DNA from: Malania oleifera
Lineage: Eukaryota > Streptophyta > Magnoliopsida > Santalales > Ximeniaceae
DNA: 64,000 nucleotides
NCBI RefSeq assembly: GCF_029873635.1
Contig: NC_080420.1
Location: 30,185,032-30,249,031, forward strand
Direction of reading: 5' to 3'
Part shown: in pieces, positions 36,234 to 47,898 of the stretch
How positions within the stretch are numbered: position 1 is the stretch's first letter
Layout: every line of letters starts with the position of its first letter
Program-made: the position numbers and the translations under genes
The notes under the pieces: model-generated
The model's input: the letters and a program-made list of their open reading frames with translations, nothing else
Told to the model about the DNA's origin: nothing
The model's database searches: none

Positions 36234-37979
36234 TGTTGGCCTAACAAGGCCTAATCTCATTTGATGATAAAAAATTAAGGTTACTAAATGTACTTTCAAG
36301 TTAAATTTCAGGAATCATGAGATTCACAAAGTAAATAGTTATACTTGGAAAAGATTGAATGAAGCCTAACTTAAAGCTACAAGTCATGAAGAATATGAGC
36401 GTATTGAAGTGTTGATCAAGCTTGGACAATGTTAAAGCTATATGACATGAAGACTTAGAATTTGATCAAACTTGGACAATGTTAAAGCTATACAACAAGA
36501 AGACTTAGGATTTAAGTGTATTTATTTTTCTAGTCTCATGTAAGTACTTCTAAACTTCAATATTGTGGCTGAAGCTCTTAGGATTTTAACTCTGGACTTA
36601 TATACTTGATTTAGAATCTGGAAAATATTTTTATAAGGTCTAAAATACTTTTCAAAGTTAATATAAACAAGTTATGGAATCAAAATGTGAAAAACACTAA
36701 GTAGTATAGTGTTCAGGCGACTAAGGTTTACCACTTAGGCGACTGATATGCTACGGCCAGTGTAAACAAGAAAGCAAAATAGTGTCAGGTGACTAAACTC
36801 TTGGGGTCAGGCGACTAAACTACTAGTGCCTGTTCTAGAGCACTATTTTTAAATAGTTAAGGCGACTGACCACATGGTTCAAGCGATTGATGTCTATGTT
36901 TTAAACTTTCTAACAGTGCCAATTTCTTTCCAAAATCAAAATATTTGGTTTCTAAACTTGGGGAAAATGGTAAGAATTTTTCCTACTCTATAAAAAATGC
37001 TTTTTACTCAAATAGGGCAACCAATAATCACATATACACATTGAAAATTCTTGATATACTCTTGATTCAAACTCTGAAAAGCTGCTGTGAGTTTTTCCTG
37101 AAAGCCCTAAATGTATTCTTATTTCAATTCTCCCTATTTCTCATACTAAAATCAAAATCCCTTTGCAATCTTTGTGAGCTTCTATTGCATATTGATGTTT
37201 TCAGTATATAGTGCTTAATCTTGTACAAATTCTAGTTTGTTGTGAGAGTGTTTTTATTATATGAACAAATTTATATTGCTATTTTTGTAATTGGGCGATT
37301 CGTGGTTAGAATTGTTGCCTAGCGAGAGGGTGTTCTTGTTATAAAGGGGTCTTCACCTTCCAATGGAGAATGGTGTACTCCACCTATTGAATGAAGTGGG
37401 TAAAGGAAATCCTCACAGCAAGTTGTTTGAGGTAAGGACGTAGGCGATAAGCCGAACCCTGTAAAAAATTCGGTGTTCATTCCTTTTCCTTATCTCTTTA
37501 ATTTCTGCAATCCTAAACTATTGTGTATGTTTTTGAATTAATTAGGAAATTCTGTTGAACGTTGAGTTCACTTTTGAAGTACTTTGAATAAATCCATTGA
37601 GTTGTTAACGATTTGTATGTTTTTTGAAGTTTTCAATTGAAATTTAGACAAGTGTTGAATCTTGGATTTAGTTTTTGTTAACTAAGGTAATTTGCATTAT
37701 TGAATTTTTGTTTTAAATACATACTTGATGGTTGATTGAATTCAGGGATGACTATTGAACTTGCTGAAAGCTAAAATTTAGAATCTGTTTTTCAATTTCA
37801 TATATATTCCTAGGATTTTCTATTGGTATAGTACTGTCGTTGATTAGTAGATTGTGTTTGATATTTGTGTGAGATTGTGATCGACATATTTTAAAAGATT
37901 TAAAATAAACAGAGATTCCACATAATAATTTTTAAAATACCCAATTCACCCCCCTCTTGGGATTGCATTGTTACTTTCA
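36234..37979 (+). repeat. SIRE-like 5' LTR
   Basis: 1746 bp, TGTTGGCCTAACAAGGCC ... TTGTTACTTTCA, followed two bases later by the PBS. It contains GGTAAGGACGTAGGCGATAA near 37431 and CCAATTCACCCCCC at 37941, both shared with the other SIRE-like LTRs here. The motif array (TCAGGCGACTAA type) is at about 36710-36900. Confidence 0.88.
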
Positions 37980-37981
37980 AT

Positions 37982-37993
37982 TGGTATCAGAGC
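37982..37993 (+). other. primer binding site
   Basis: TGGTATCAGAGC, complementary to the initiator tRNA-Met 3' end, two bases after the 5' LTR. Confidence 0.9.
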
Positions 37994-38037
37994 GTAGGTT
38001 GTAGCAAATCCTAATAGGTAGTTACACAAAGACAGTA

Positions 38038-41000
38038 ATGGCAAACATAAGTGTATCCCCTTTTGGTGATGGGCAATCCTCATCTTGATCCCCAATTTTC
38101 TGCAGTGTGAACTACACCTTCTGGAAACAACATATGAAAATATATTTGCAAACCATGGATTTGAAAGTTTGGAAAGTAGTAACCCAAGGCGACTATGTGC
38201 CTTCTAAGACTGTAGATAATAAGGAAGTTCCAAAAAATGAAAACGAATTGATTGAAACTAATATAAAACAACTGCAAATAAACTCAAGTGCAATGAATGT
38301 CTTATACTATGCACTAGATGCCAATGAGTTTAACAAGATAATGGGATGTAAATCTGCAAAGGAAATTTTGTACAAACTAGAAGTAACCTATGAGGGACTG
38401 TAGATGTTAGGGATAGTAGAATCGACATGCTCACCAGTGAGTATAAGGCCTTTAAGATAAACCCAGAGGAATCCATAAACAGTATGTACACTAAGTTTAA
38501 TCACATAATTAACTTCGTAAATGCACTAGGGAAGAACTACTTTGCATATGAAATGATTAGGAAAATCCTTAGAGGCCTTCCTCCTATTTGGGAACCCAAG
38601 GCCACTTTTAGCTTTGATGCAATCCCAAGATGGGGGGGGGGGGTGAATTGGAGATTTAAAGATTTCTTCTTAGGCTAAACTAATCTAGCAACACTATAAC
38701 GCAACCTAGGAGCAGTCTAAGTATATATGAAATTGTAGATACAACATATTAAACAATTATCAGTACATGCACCACAATTTCAGTATTTCTCAACTAGATA
38801 CAATGTCGTGTCAATCAGATATACAGTATATTTAGTGAGGAAATTAAATCAAGCACAAAGCAAAATTGCAGGAAACGTAAAAGTGACATCGAATATGATA
38901 TCAGGATTCGACCAATCCTGCCTACGTCCCCGCCTTGGCACACCCGCACAAGGATTACACTATAAGCTCACTTAACGGGTAGAGCGACACCTAAACAACT
39001 AGGTCAATTAGCACAGGGCTAACCTCAACCTTTACAACCAAGTCAAATTAACACATGGCTGACCTCAACCTTTACATACAATCCTTACCGGGCTGGATTA
39101 CCGCCCCCTTAGGCCACGCCTGGAATATAACAGTATTTCAAAATAATAACTGGGTACAGTAATTATGCTTCTCAATAAAGCATATATGTACCAAATGTAA
39201 TCAATCACATGCACATCAACAGTATAGGTTATATGAGCTCAGTGATGTGTATCTTTGTGCAAGCAACACTCAACAAGATGTGATAACAAGTATGCTAAAG
39301 AGTGTTCTAATCAAGCTATATCTTTGAAACAAGTTATATCAAATCTCAATAACAAATCAGAGTTTCAAAGACACTAATCAAATATTCAAACTAATTCAAA
39401 ATATTTTCCTTCAAAAAAATAAGTACAAGAGTAGTTTGAAAATACTATAGCTTGGAAAAATATTTGCGCAAAAAAATCAAAGCTATAGGAATCTTGCAAT
39501 GACAATGCAAAGATCCTTAAGCTTGTTAGTTTATCCCAACACAAGATTTACAACATTCAAATCTGTGGGATAAACTTAACTAAACTCCCCAAAATCAATA
39601 TCAATAATTAACCAAAGCAAAGGGAGTATTAGTAACATCTAATAAGCACTAGCACAATCAATAAGCTCTCACAATGCTAAGATGTATCAAGGGAATGAAA
39701 ATATGAAAGTATTTGGGTAAAATAGGATTTTAAAATTGAGAGAATTTTTTCTAATGATTTTCTTAATCTTGTTACTAATCCTTACAAATGAACTCATATA
39801 TATAGACCAAGGCCCAATTATGACCGTTTAGGACATGTAGGGCATTATTAGATTTGTTTTGAATCAATTTAAAAAAATTAACCCTGTTTAACCCTTTTAA
39901 CCATGGTAAAATATTAAGTAACTTGAGAGGTTTCGGGTGGCTGAACTATGGTTCGGTTGCCCAAATAGACTCAACTAAAAAAATCCATTTTTTAAGTTTT
40001 GGATGCCCAAGTTCAAGCTCGATTGGCTGAACAAAAGTTAGAAACTTTATGTCCGTGGTTTGGGTGCCCGAAGCTAAGTTTGGTTAACCAAACTCAAGTG
40101 TTCGGTCACCCGGGGCCTATTTTGAACTAAAACCTTCGATGGCCTGAGTTGGTGAAAAGTGTCCTTTTGAGGGTTTGGTCACCCGGGGGAGATAGGATCA
40201 TTTCTGGTTCAGTAGCCTGAAACCAGGTCAACCCGCTGACTTTCCAACTATTTAGGTGCTCGAAGTGTTTTGAACACAACGGGTTCGGTCGCCCGACCAC
40301 TCACAAATTTGCCTATTAATTTCATGTTCACCTCAATTAATGCCCCTGATATATCGAGTGATTTTGGGGACATCTAATGTTCTTGTGCATGGACCTAAAT
40401 GCCTTCTAAGGTCTTTGAGGACACCGAAAAAATTTGGTGTCGCCCTAATGACATTCGGTTCCCTATGGTCAGTCTACGGTCATTTTAAGCTTACAATTAC
40501 CCACATGTATGACATGTAGAGATTAATACAGACCAATATAAATTATTACAAACCCAAATATAATAAATGCATTTACAAATGAAGCATAAGCAGGTCTTCT
40601 TCTTTTGCCCTTATTTTGCCTAGAGACACACATTAGTAATATGTAGTTTTTCATAATCAAAACCAGAGATCGAACTTAAAAAGTCAACAGCCACTGCCGT
40701 AACTGAAGGCTAGAACTTAAAGAACACTTCCCTAGATGAACTTATAAGGTCGCTTCTCACATATGAGATGGCTATAAATGAAAGGAAAATTGAAGTTAGC
40801 AAACATAAGAAATCCATTGTACTCAAAGCTTCACAAGAAAGCTCAAGTGACGAAGAGGATAATAAGTTGGATGATGATGACCTAGCATTGTTCACTAGAC
40901 GACTAGGAAAATTCTTTAAAAAGAATAAAAGATTTGCTAGAAAATTTAAAGGAACAAATATGGACAAGGGTGAATCAAGTAAGAAAGAAACTAAGGTTGA

Positions 41001-41455
41001 ACCCCCAACTTACTATAATTGTAAAAAGGTAGGCCACATAAAACATGAGTGTCCATAGCTCAAGAAGGAAGCTAGGAAGAAGAAGAAGAAGAAAGCAATG
41101 AAAGCCACTACTTCGGATGACTCTAGCTCAAGCAGCTCGGAAAGTAACTCAAGTGATCAAGAAGTAGCCAATCTTTGCTTCATGGCGAGAGATGACGAGG
41201 TAAATTCCTACTCTAATTCACTTATAGAATCTAGTGATGAATCATGTAATGATTCGTGTGAAAGCATGCCATCTTATAATGAAATACAAATAGAATTGTT
41301 TTCACTACATAAGAGGTTTATTAAGGTGTCCAAAAGAAAAATCACATTAAAAGGACAAAATGAAATACTTATGAACCAACTAGAGTCATCTAAATCAGCT
41401 GGAAAAAAAAAAAAGGTTTTGGTTATTGCTGAACTTGAAAGTAAATCAACCAGAT
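38038..41455 (+). pseudogene. SIRE-like gag, split by a solo LTR
   Basis: Starts at ATG 38038 (MANISVSPFGDGQSSS, then a stop). It continues NYTFWKQHMKIYLQTMDLKVW and the capsid-like region to EMIRKILRGLPPIWEPKA at 38600, resuming after the solo LTR at 40690 (TAVTEG...SLDELIRSLLTYEMAINERK). A zinc knuckle YYNCKKVGHIKHECP (about 41012) has its first Cys changed to Tyr. A second, CFLYKKKGHIKFECP (about 41750), has lost its second Cys. The tail is Ser/Glu/Lys rich with DESCNDSCESMPSYNE. In-frame stops at 38083, 38401 and 41056. Confidence 0.87.
38606..40689 (-). repeat. SIRE-like solo LTR inside gag
   Basis: 2084 bp, TTTTAGCTTTGATGC (TG mutated to TT) ... AAAGTCAACA, with a perfect 5-bp target duplication GCCAC (38601-38605 and 40690-40694). 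Excision in silico restores the gag frame as KATAVTEG. It carries a motif array of the GGTTGCCCGAA/GGTCGCCCGA type at about 39928-40300. Confidence 0.93.
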
Positions 41456-41899
41456 AGCCAAAAAACTAGTAAGGTTACAAGCGAATTGTAAAGATATAAA
41501 AGATTAAAAAATACTCAGTCTTGAAAGTAAAATAGAAGACCAATCCAAAATCATTTATAGTTTCATAAAAGGAAAGGAAAAATTTGATAAACTAGTTGGA
41601 TCACAAAGAATGTCTTTAGATAATAAAGGCATATGATTCAATGGAGTTGAAAACAAGACGAAAAAGAACCTTTATATGGGGTACTTTATAAAAGCTTATA
41701 AATACTATGCTAGAACATCCTTAATTAATGCATATGAACACACCATATGTTTTCTATATAAGAAGAAAGGACACATAAAATTTGAATGTCCACTTAAAGA
41801 GAAACAATGTTAAAACCAAAAAGGTGTGGAGAGTCAAAAATAAAACTAAAACAAACCCAAAATGACCTAAGAAGATTTGGGTACCTAAAGTAGCATCTT

Positions 41900-44800
41900 A
41901 AATCCTTTTTGTAGGTATGTTTTAGGTCCACCCCATCAAAAGACAAATGTTACTTAGATAGTGGATACTCAAGGAATATGACTGGAGATTAGTCCAAGTT
42001 CACATCGTTGACACTTAAAAAAGGTGGACATGTCACTTTCGAAGATAATGTTAAAGGTAGAATTATCGGCATCAGCAAAGTCGGTAAGGAAACCTCCTTG
42101 ATAATTGATAAATATACTATTGGTTGAAGGGTTAAAGCACAATCTACTTAGCATTAGTCAACTAAGTGATAAGGGTTTTGACATAACATTTAAAAAAGGA
42201 CAAATTTATAGTTGAACATACCGAAAAAGCATGAAATATTGTTTATTGCAAACCAGGTTAAGAACATATACTGTATAAATTTTGAAAACCTGGTATCTCA
42301 AGAGGTTAGATGCTTCACTGCCTTAAATGAAGTTAGTTGGCTATGACATAGGAGACTAGGATACACTAGCATGGACCTTCTATCCAAGATAGCTAAAAGA
42401 ACTTAGTCAAGGGTTTGCCAAGCATAAAGTTCATAAAATACAAGGTTTGTAATGCTTGCTAACTTGGGAAGCAAACCAAGACTAGTTTTAAGAAGAAGCA
42501 ATTAATCTCCACTAGAAGGGCACTAGAACTAATTCACCTAGAACTGTTTGGCCCCACTAAAACACAAAAACTAGAAAGAAAGCAATATGCTTTTGTTATT
42601 GTTGATGACTATTCCAGGTTTACCTAGGTGTTATTCTTATCCTCCAAGGCTGAAGTGTGTAAAATTCTGACCAACTTGTGTAAGAAGCTACAAAATGAAA
42701 AAGGGTATGGTGTTCTACACATTAGAAGTGATAGAGGCGGAGAATTCAAAAATAGAGATGTTGAAAACTTTTGTGACGAAAATGGAATTTCCTACAACTT
42801 TTCAACACCATGTACACCTAAAAAAAATCGAGTTGTTGAAAGGAATAATAGACCACTTCAGGAAATGGCTAGGACCATGCTAAATGAGCATAACTTGCCT
42901 AAATATTTTTGGACTAAAGCGATGAACACCGCCTATTACATGATGAACAGAGTGTCCATTAAAACCAGTCTAGATAAAACCCCTATGAACTTTGGAAGGA
43001 TAAAAGACCAAACATATATTACTTCCATGTACTTGGATTTAAGTATTTTGTCTTAAATGATAAAGGGGACCTTGGAAAATTTGATCCTAAGTCAGATGAA
43101 GGAATCTTCCTAGGATATGCAGTAAACAGTAAAGCCTTTAGAGTCTACGATAAAAGAACCTTTTCTGTCGTAGAATCCATACATGTAGCATTTGATGAAG
43201 CTAACCCATTCTCTTCTAAACCTACTGATGTTGATGATCTAGAAATAAGAAAGAGTTTATAATACCTAGCAATTCATGAAATCAAGGATGAGAGCAACGA
43301 AACCAATGTGCCATCAAATGATGACTCTTTACAACAATCTAAATTGCCTAAGGAATGGAAATTCGTGAAGAATCACCCTAAAGATCAAATCATAGGTGAA
43401 TCATCATGAGGGGTGTCCACTAGATCCTCATTAAAGAACCTATGTAACCATTGTGCATTTTTATCTCAAGAGGAACCTAAAAATATAAATTAAGCAATCA
43501 ATGATGATTCATGGGTAGTAGCTATGCAACAGAAATTGAATCAATTTGAAAGGAATAAAGTTTGGAAGTTAGTTCCTAGACCTGTTGATCATTCAGTAAT
43601 TGGCACTAAATGGGTCTATAGGAATAAGAAGGATGAAAAGGGCATTGCAGTCTGTAACAAGGATAGATTAGTAGCTCAAGGTTACAATAAATAAGAAGGT
43701 ATTGATTACGATGAAACCTTTGCTCCCGAAGCATGAATGGAAGCAATCAGAATGCTACTAGCCTACACATCCCACAAAAACTTCAAACTCTACCAAATGG
43801 ATGTGAAAAGTGCATTCTTGAATGGATATATCAATGAAGAAGTGTATGTAGCACAACCCCCTAGTTTTGAAGACTTTCATTTTCTGAATCATGTGTTTAG
43901 ACTAAAAAAATCCCTATATGGATTAAAGCAAGCTCCTAGAGCTTGGTACAAAAGGTTGAGTGGCTTCTTGTTAGAAAATAGCTTCACTAGAGGTGAAATG
44001 GACAGTGCCTTGTTTATAAAATCTAAGATCGACGATATGCTCATCATAAAAATCTACATTGATGATATTATATTTGGCACTACAAATGAGGAGTTATGCA
44101 AAGAATTCATTACATGCATGCAAGATGAGTTTGAAATGAGCATGATGGGCTAATTGACATATTTCCTTGGTCTTCAAATTAAACAAGACAAAAATGAAAC
44201 ATTCATAAACCAATCAAAATACATAAAGGACTTGCTCAAGAAATTTGATATAGAAGGTGGCAAGCCATTGGGAAACCTAATGAGTGCTTCTATCAGCCTA
44301 GGCAAAGACGAGCAAGGAAAACCTGGACATGTTAAATACTTCTGAGGCATGATAGGTAGCTTACTTTATTTGATAGCCAGAAGACTTGACATTATGTTCA
44401 GTGTCTGCATGTGTGCTAGATTTCAAGCATCACCTAAGAATCTCATCAAATAGTTGTTAAAAGAAACTTAAGGTATTTGATAGGTACTATAGACTTAGGT
44501 TTATGGTATTCTAAAGATATAGCATTCAAAATGATCAGCTATTCGGATGTAAATTATGCTGGATGTAAAATAGATCGTAAGAGTACAAGTGGTATTTGCT
44601 ACTTCTTAGGACATTCTCTGGTATCTTGTTTTTCCAAGAAACAAAATTTCGTGGTATTATCCACTCGTGAAGCTAAGTACGATGCAATAAGAAATTGTTG
44701 TGCACAAACATTGTATATGAAAAAACAACTCAAGGATTTTAATTTGGAATATGCGGTTGTGCCCATTAAGTCCGATAATACTAGCACCATAAATATATCC

Positions 44801-44960
44801 AAAAATCTTATATCCCACTCAAGGACTAAGTATATTGATATAAGACATCATTTCCTTAGAGTTCACATGCAAAAGGATGATATCATTCTTGAATTCATAA
44901 GCACGGATGAATAATAGGTGGATATTTTCACAAAACCTCTTTCATAGGACCGGTTCATCT
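41900..44960 (+). pseudogene. SIRE-like pol (PR-IN-RT-RNase H)
   Basis: Protease CYLDSGYSRNMTGD lies near 41950. Integrase has FVIVDDYSRFT (about 42593), IRSDRGGEFKN (42721) and VVERNNRPLQEMARTML, where the usual PQQNG is changed to PKKNR. Reverse transcriptase has VWKLVPRPVDHSVIGTKWVY (43561), YQMDVKSAFLNGYINEEVYV (43791), GLKQAPRAWY and the active site IYIDDIIFGTT (about 44052). RNase H has SYSDVNYAGCKIDRKSTSG (44539), REAKYDAIRNCCAQ, where SxAEAEY has decayed, and DIRHHFLRVHMQKDD. Stops at about 42627, 43055 and 44151 and frame changes disable it. Confidence 0.88.
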
Positions 44961-45064
44961 CAATACAACGATAATTAGGTTTACTACACTATAGAGAAGT
45001 AGATTGAGAGGGATAAATTCATTAAGATGAGTGTTTGGGTCAAAAGAGCAAGTTAATCAAAATT

Positions 45065-45325
45065 TCAGAACTTCGGGTGGCTGACTCTTCACTATCAGTC
45101 GACTGAAAAACTACTGACTTGCGTATGTTCAAAATTCTAGGCACTTTAGGTGACTGAACAATCAACAATAGTTGATTGAACTGCCACTAACTTACGAATT
45201 TTTAAAACCCATACAGTTCAGGTGACTGAACGCTTCAAGTCAAGCACCTGAACCGCGCAAGATATAAATACTTATGTTCATGAAAACCATAACTTTTAGA
45301 ACCCTCAGGCACCTGAACACTATTT
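45065..45325. repeat. internal motif array between RNase H and extra ORF
   Basis: About seven copies of CAGG(T/C)GACTGAAC-like units: GGTGGCTGACT, CAGTCGACTGAAA, TAGGTGACTGAACA, AGTTGATTGAACT, CAGGTGACTGAACG, AAGCACCTGAACC and CAGGCACCTGAACAC. The pattern matches the array in this element's 5' LTR but lies in the interior. Confidence 0.75.
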
Positions 45326-45463
45326 TCTCCTCTCTTGAAGTCTCAAATTTCACAACTTGGTGTTCTCTCACTCAGATTGAGACACAAAACCTCCATAAAA
45401 CATTCGTATCTTGCCTATTTCTCTCGGTTTAAATAGATTTAACCAAACATCTTCTCCCAAAAC

Positions 45464-45589
45464 ATGCCTAGAACAAATACAAAGGCAAATTGGAATCAAA
45501 CTATAGGTAAGGATGACTCTAAGAATATTCAAAAATGGTTGGTCACTCTCACAGCAAAGAGAATATATAGAGAGCATTGAGAAGTAAGG
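45464..45589 (+). pseudogene. extra ORF, first codons only
   Basis: MPRTNTKANWNQTIGKDDSK and about 18 further codons to a TGA near 45578. The reverse LTR at 45590 then cuts the sequence. Its place after RNase H and before the (missing) 3' LTR is where SIRE-lineage elements carry an additional ORF. Its leader is the motif array at 45065-45325. Confidence 0.5.
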
Positions 45590-46124
45590 TGTACTCCCAA
45601 GAGGGAGGTGAATTGGGTTCTAAAAATTTCTTTATAAATCTTTTTATTAAGTCTTTCCCAACTATTTTATATTCAGAAATCACACAATTATAATTGATTT
45701 GCAATCACAAGTATAGCTAAGAACCAATTTAATACTAAATATTTGTGAATGAAAAGATCAACTTGAATAAAATTTTAGAGATTTCATTTTACAACGCTTT
45801 GCAACTTTAACAATATTCATTTTAGAAATTTAATTCTTAATCAGAACTCAATTTAGCTTTTGAATATGTCCATCCAATCAACAAGATAAGCTTTATTTCA
45901 CAATATGAAACAAAATAAAAATTTTAGCCAGCTTCAAAAATTCAGACTTTGATATCAAACAAGTTACTTGAATTTAACAATGTAACTAATCAATAAGTTA
46001 ATGGGCTTTGATATTTATCAATCAACGCACTCCCTTTAATTAAGGTTTCCACAATTCCCAATAACAAATTAATTTCCAGCAACTAAGTAAGCATCCACGC
46101 AATGTATATATGCAGAAAATTAAA

Positions 46125-46211
<87 letters not shown>

Positions 46212-47606
46212 AGATTTTTACAAGGTTCGGCCCAAGGCCTACATCCTTGCCCCAAGCAACCACTACGAGAATTCCAACTTTCTTTATTAGGCCAAAGTTA
46301 CAAACTCTCTCTTTCTCAGGTGGAGTTTTCTTTCAAACAAGAATCCCCTTTGGCTAGACAACGATTCAATCCCTTGAACCATAAAAATAAAAATAAAAAT
46401 AAAAATAAAACAAGAGCCTCGTGTGCAAGTAACACTCTCAACAAGAGCAGATTAGTACAAGTGAATATCACAATATACTTCAATCAAAATCAATATAGAA
46501 AGATGAAGCTCAGATGATTGTTACAGAATTTCTGATTTAGAATTGAAATGCTCAATGTAAATAGATTAGAAAAACCTTGGCTTTGTTAGCAATAGCACGA
46601 CAATAGGTTCAGCAGAATTTTAGCACTAGTATTTTGAATTTTCAATTCATATGTGCTTTCTAGTTGTTGTTTAATTCATGTAAATAAAATGTATTAATAG
46701 AGTTAAAAAGTAATTTTTCATGTTGCCCATGTGTCTTGGAGTATTTCCCAAGTTTTCTTAAAGTTTGGAGTCCAAGAAAACAAATTTGGAAAGTTTCCAA
46801 CGCTGTTTTTAAGAATTAAAACCCGAAGGTCAGTCGACTGAACTATCAGGTTTAGTCGCCTAATCTTTTAGTTCAGCGTATTTTTGAAACACACTACAGG
46901 GTCAGTCTCTTGATCCTGACAGGTTAGTCATCTAACTTAGTTTTGTCTTCTTTCTTAAAAAGCTCATAAAATGTCAGTTGTCTGTCCTACTGTTAGCTTC
47001 AACTATCCTTCAGTATTTTGGGTATAACTTTCACTATAAACCTCCAAAGAAGACACTCTTAGTATCAAAAGAAAGCTAAGAAAACATCCTACAACTTTTG
47101 TGTTGAACATTTGTTAAGATAAGAAGCCATGGATAGACAAAATTACACATAAATGCAGATATAAAAAATAATAATAATTTGGAGAATCTTTTTTTGGTGC
47201 TTTTCATTCCAAAAATAATTTGGCTCCTTGTGAAATAACTTTTGACCTTATAAAAATATTTTTCAAGTATTTTAAAAGGTATCTAGGTCCAAGTAATTAA
47301 CCTAAGAGAATCATGTATCCATATTGAAATCTTTTGAAGTACTTACATGAGACTTTTTAAGGACTATAACATTCTAATCACTAATTCTTCATGTATTGCT
47401 TCCTTTCTTTATGTTTGTATTGACTTCATACTTCAATAGTCTTTTAGCTTCATAAGATCTTCTATATTTGAGTTTGAGCTTTCAAAAGACTTTGTCAAGC
47501 ACTTGTTCTTGAACACTTGAGTCCTGAATCATCACTTAACCAAATATGTTAAGTTCCTTTGCTTTATTATTTTCAAAACAAGATTCTAAACCTTGTGAGG
47601 CCAAAA
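45590..47606 (-). repeat. SIRE-like 3' LTR, minus strand
   Basis: About 2.0 kb, TGTACTCCCAAGAGGG ... CCTTGTGAGGCCAAAA. Beyond the right edge, TCTCCCCCTTTT is the purine tract of the minus strand. The minus-strand start TTTTGGCCTCACAAGG matches TGTTGGCCTAACAAGG of the LTR at 36234. It holds a (GA)n tract at 46124-46209, an (AAAAAT)n tract at 46380-46411 and a short TCAGTCGACTGAAC array at about 46825-47010. Confidence 0.82.
46124..46209. repeat. (GA)n microsatellite
   Basis: About 86 bp of AG dinucleotides with one AAAG interruption, in the minus-strand LTR. Long open frames across it are a by-product. Confidence 0.97.
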
Positions 47607-47898
47607 AATCTCCCCCTTTTTTATGATGACAAACAAGGAGCAAAAATGAGTAAGCCTTAATAAGGCTCCCCCTAGTCATTTACGCACAAAGACTCATGCA
47701 ATCCTGAATTTTACCAAATATATATGATCATAATAAAAAACAAAGCATCACATGATAGTATCTGTATGTGGTGAGTGTGATCATCATGATAAAACAAAAC
47801 AAAAGTAAAAGTTGTTTTATATATAGGTACATACCAGATGATATAAAATAAAATGAATCAAAGCTACACAATCTGATATGTAGGTTGCTCTCTTAAAT

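Larger units (their letters stand above)
36234..45589 (+). mobile_element. SIRE-like copia element, + strand, with nested solo LTR
   Basis: 5' LTR 36234-37979, PBS at 37982, gag, protease, integrase, reverse transcriptase and RNase H to about 44960, then a spacer with a motif array and the first codons of an extra ORF at 45464. At 45590 it meets a reverse-oriented LTR, and its own 3' LTR is not in the window. Gag is split by the solo LTR 38606-40689. Numerous stops make it inactive. Confidence 0.9.

Noticed and set aside
36945..37211. 88-codon frame in the SIRE-like 5' LTR
   Set aside because: LTR sequence; no domain and not shared as protein with the other LTRs.
46102..46517. Long open frames on both strands across a GA repeat
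   Set aside because: They are products of the (GA)n tract giving Arg-Glu or Ser-Leu polymers; no domain, and inside an LTR.
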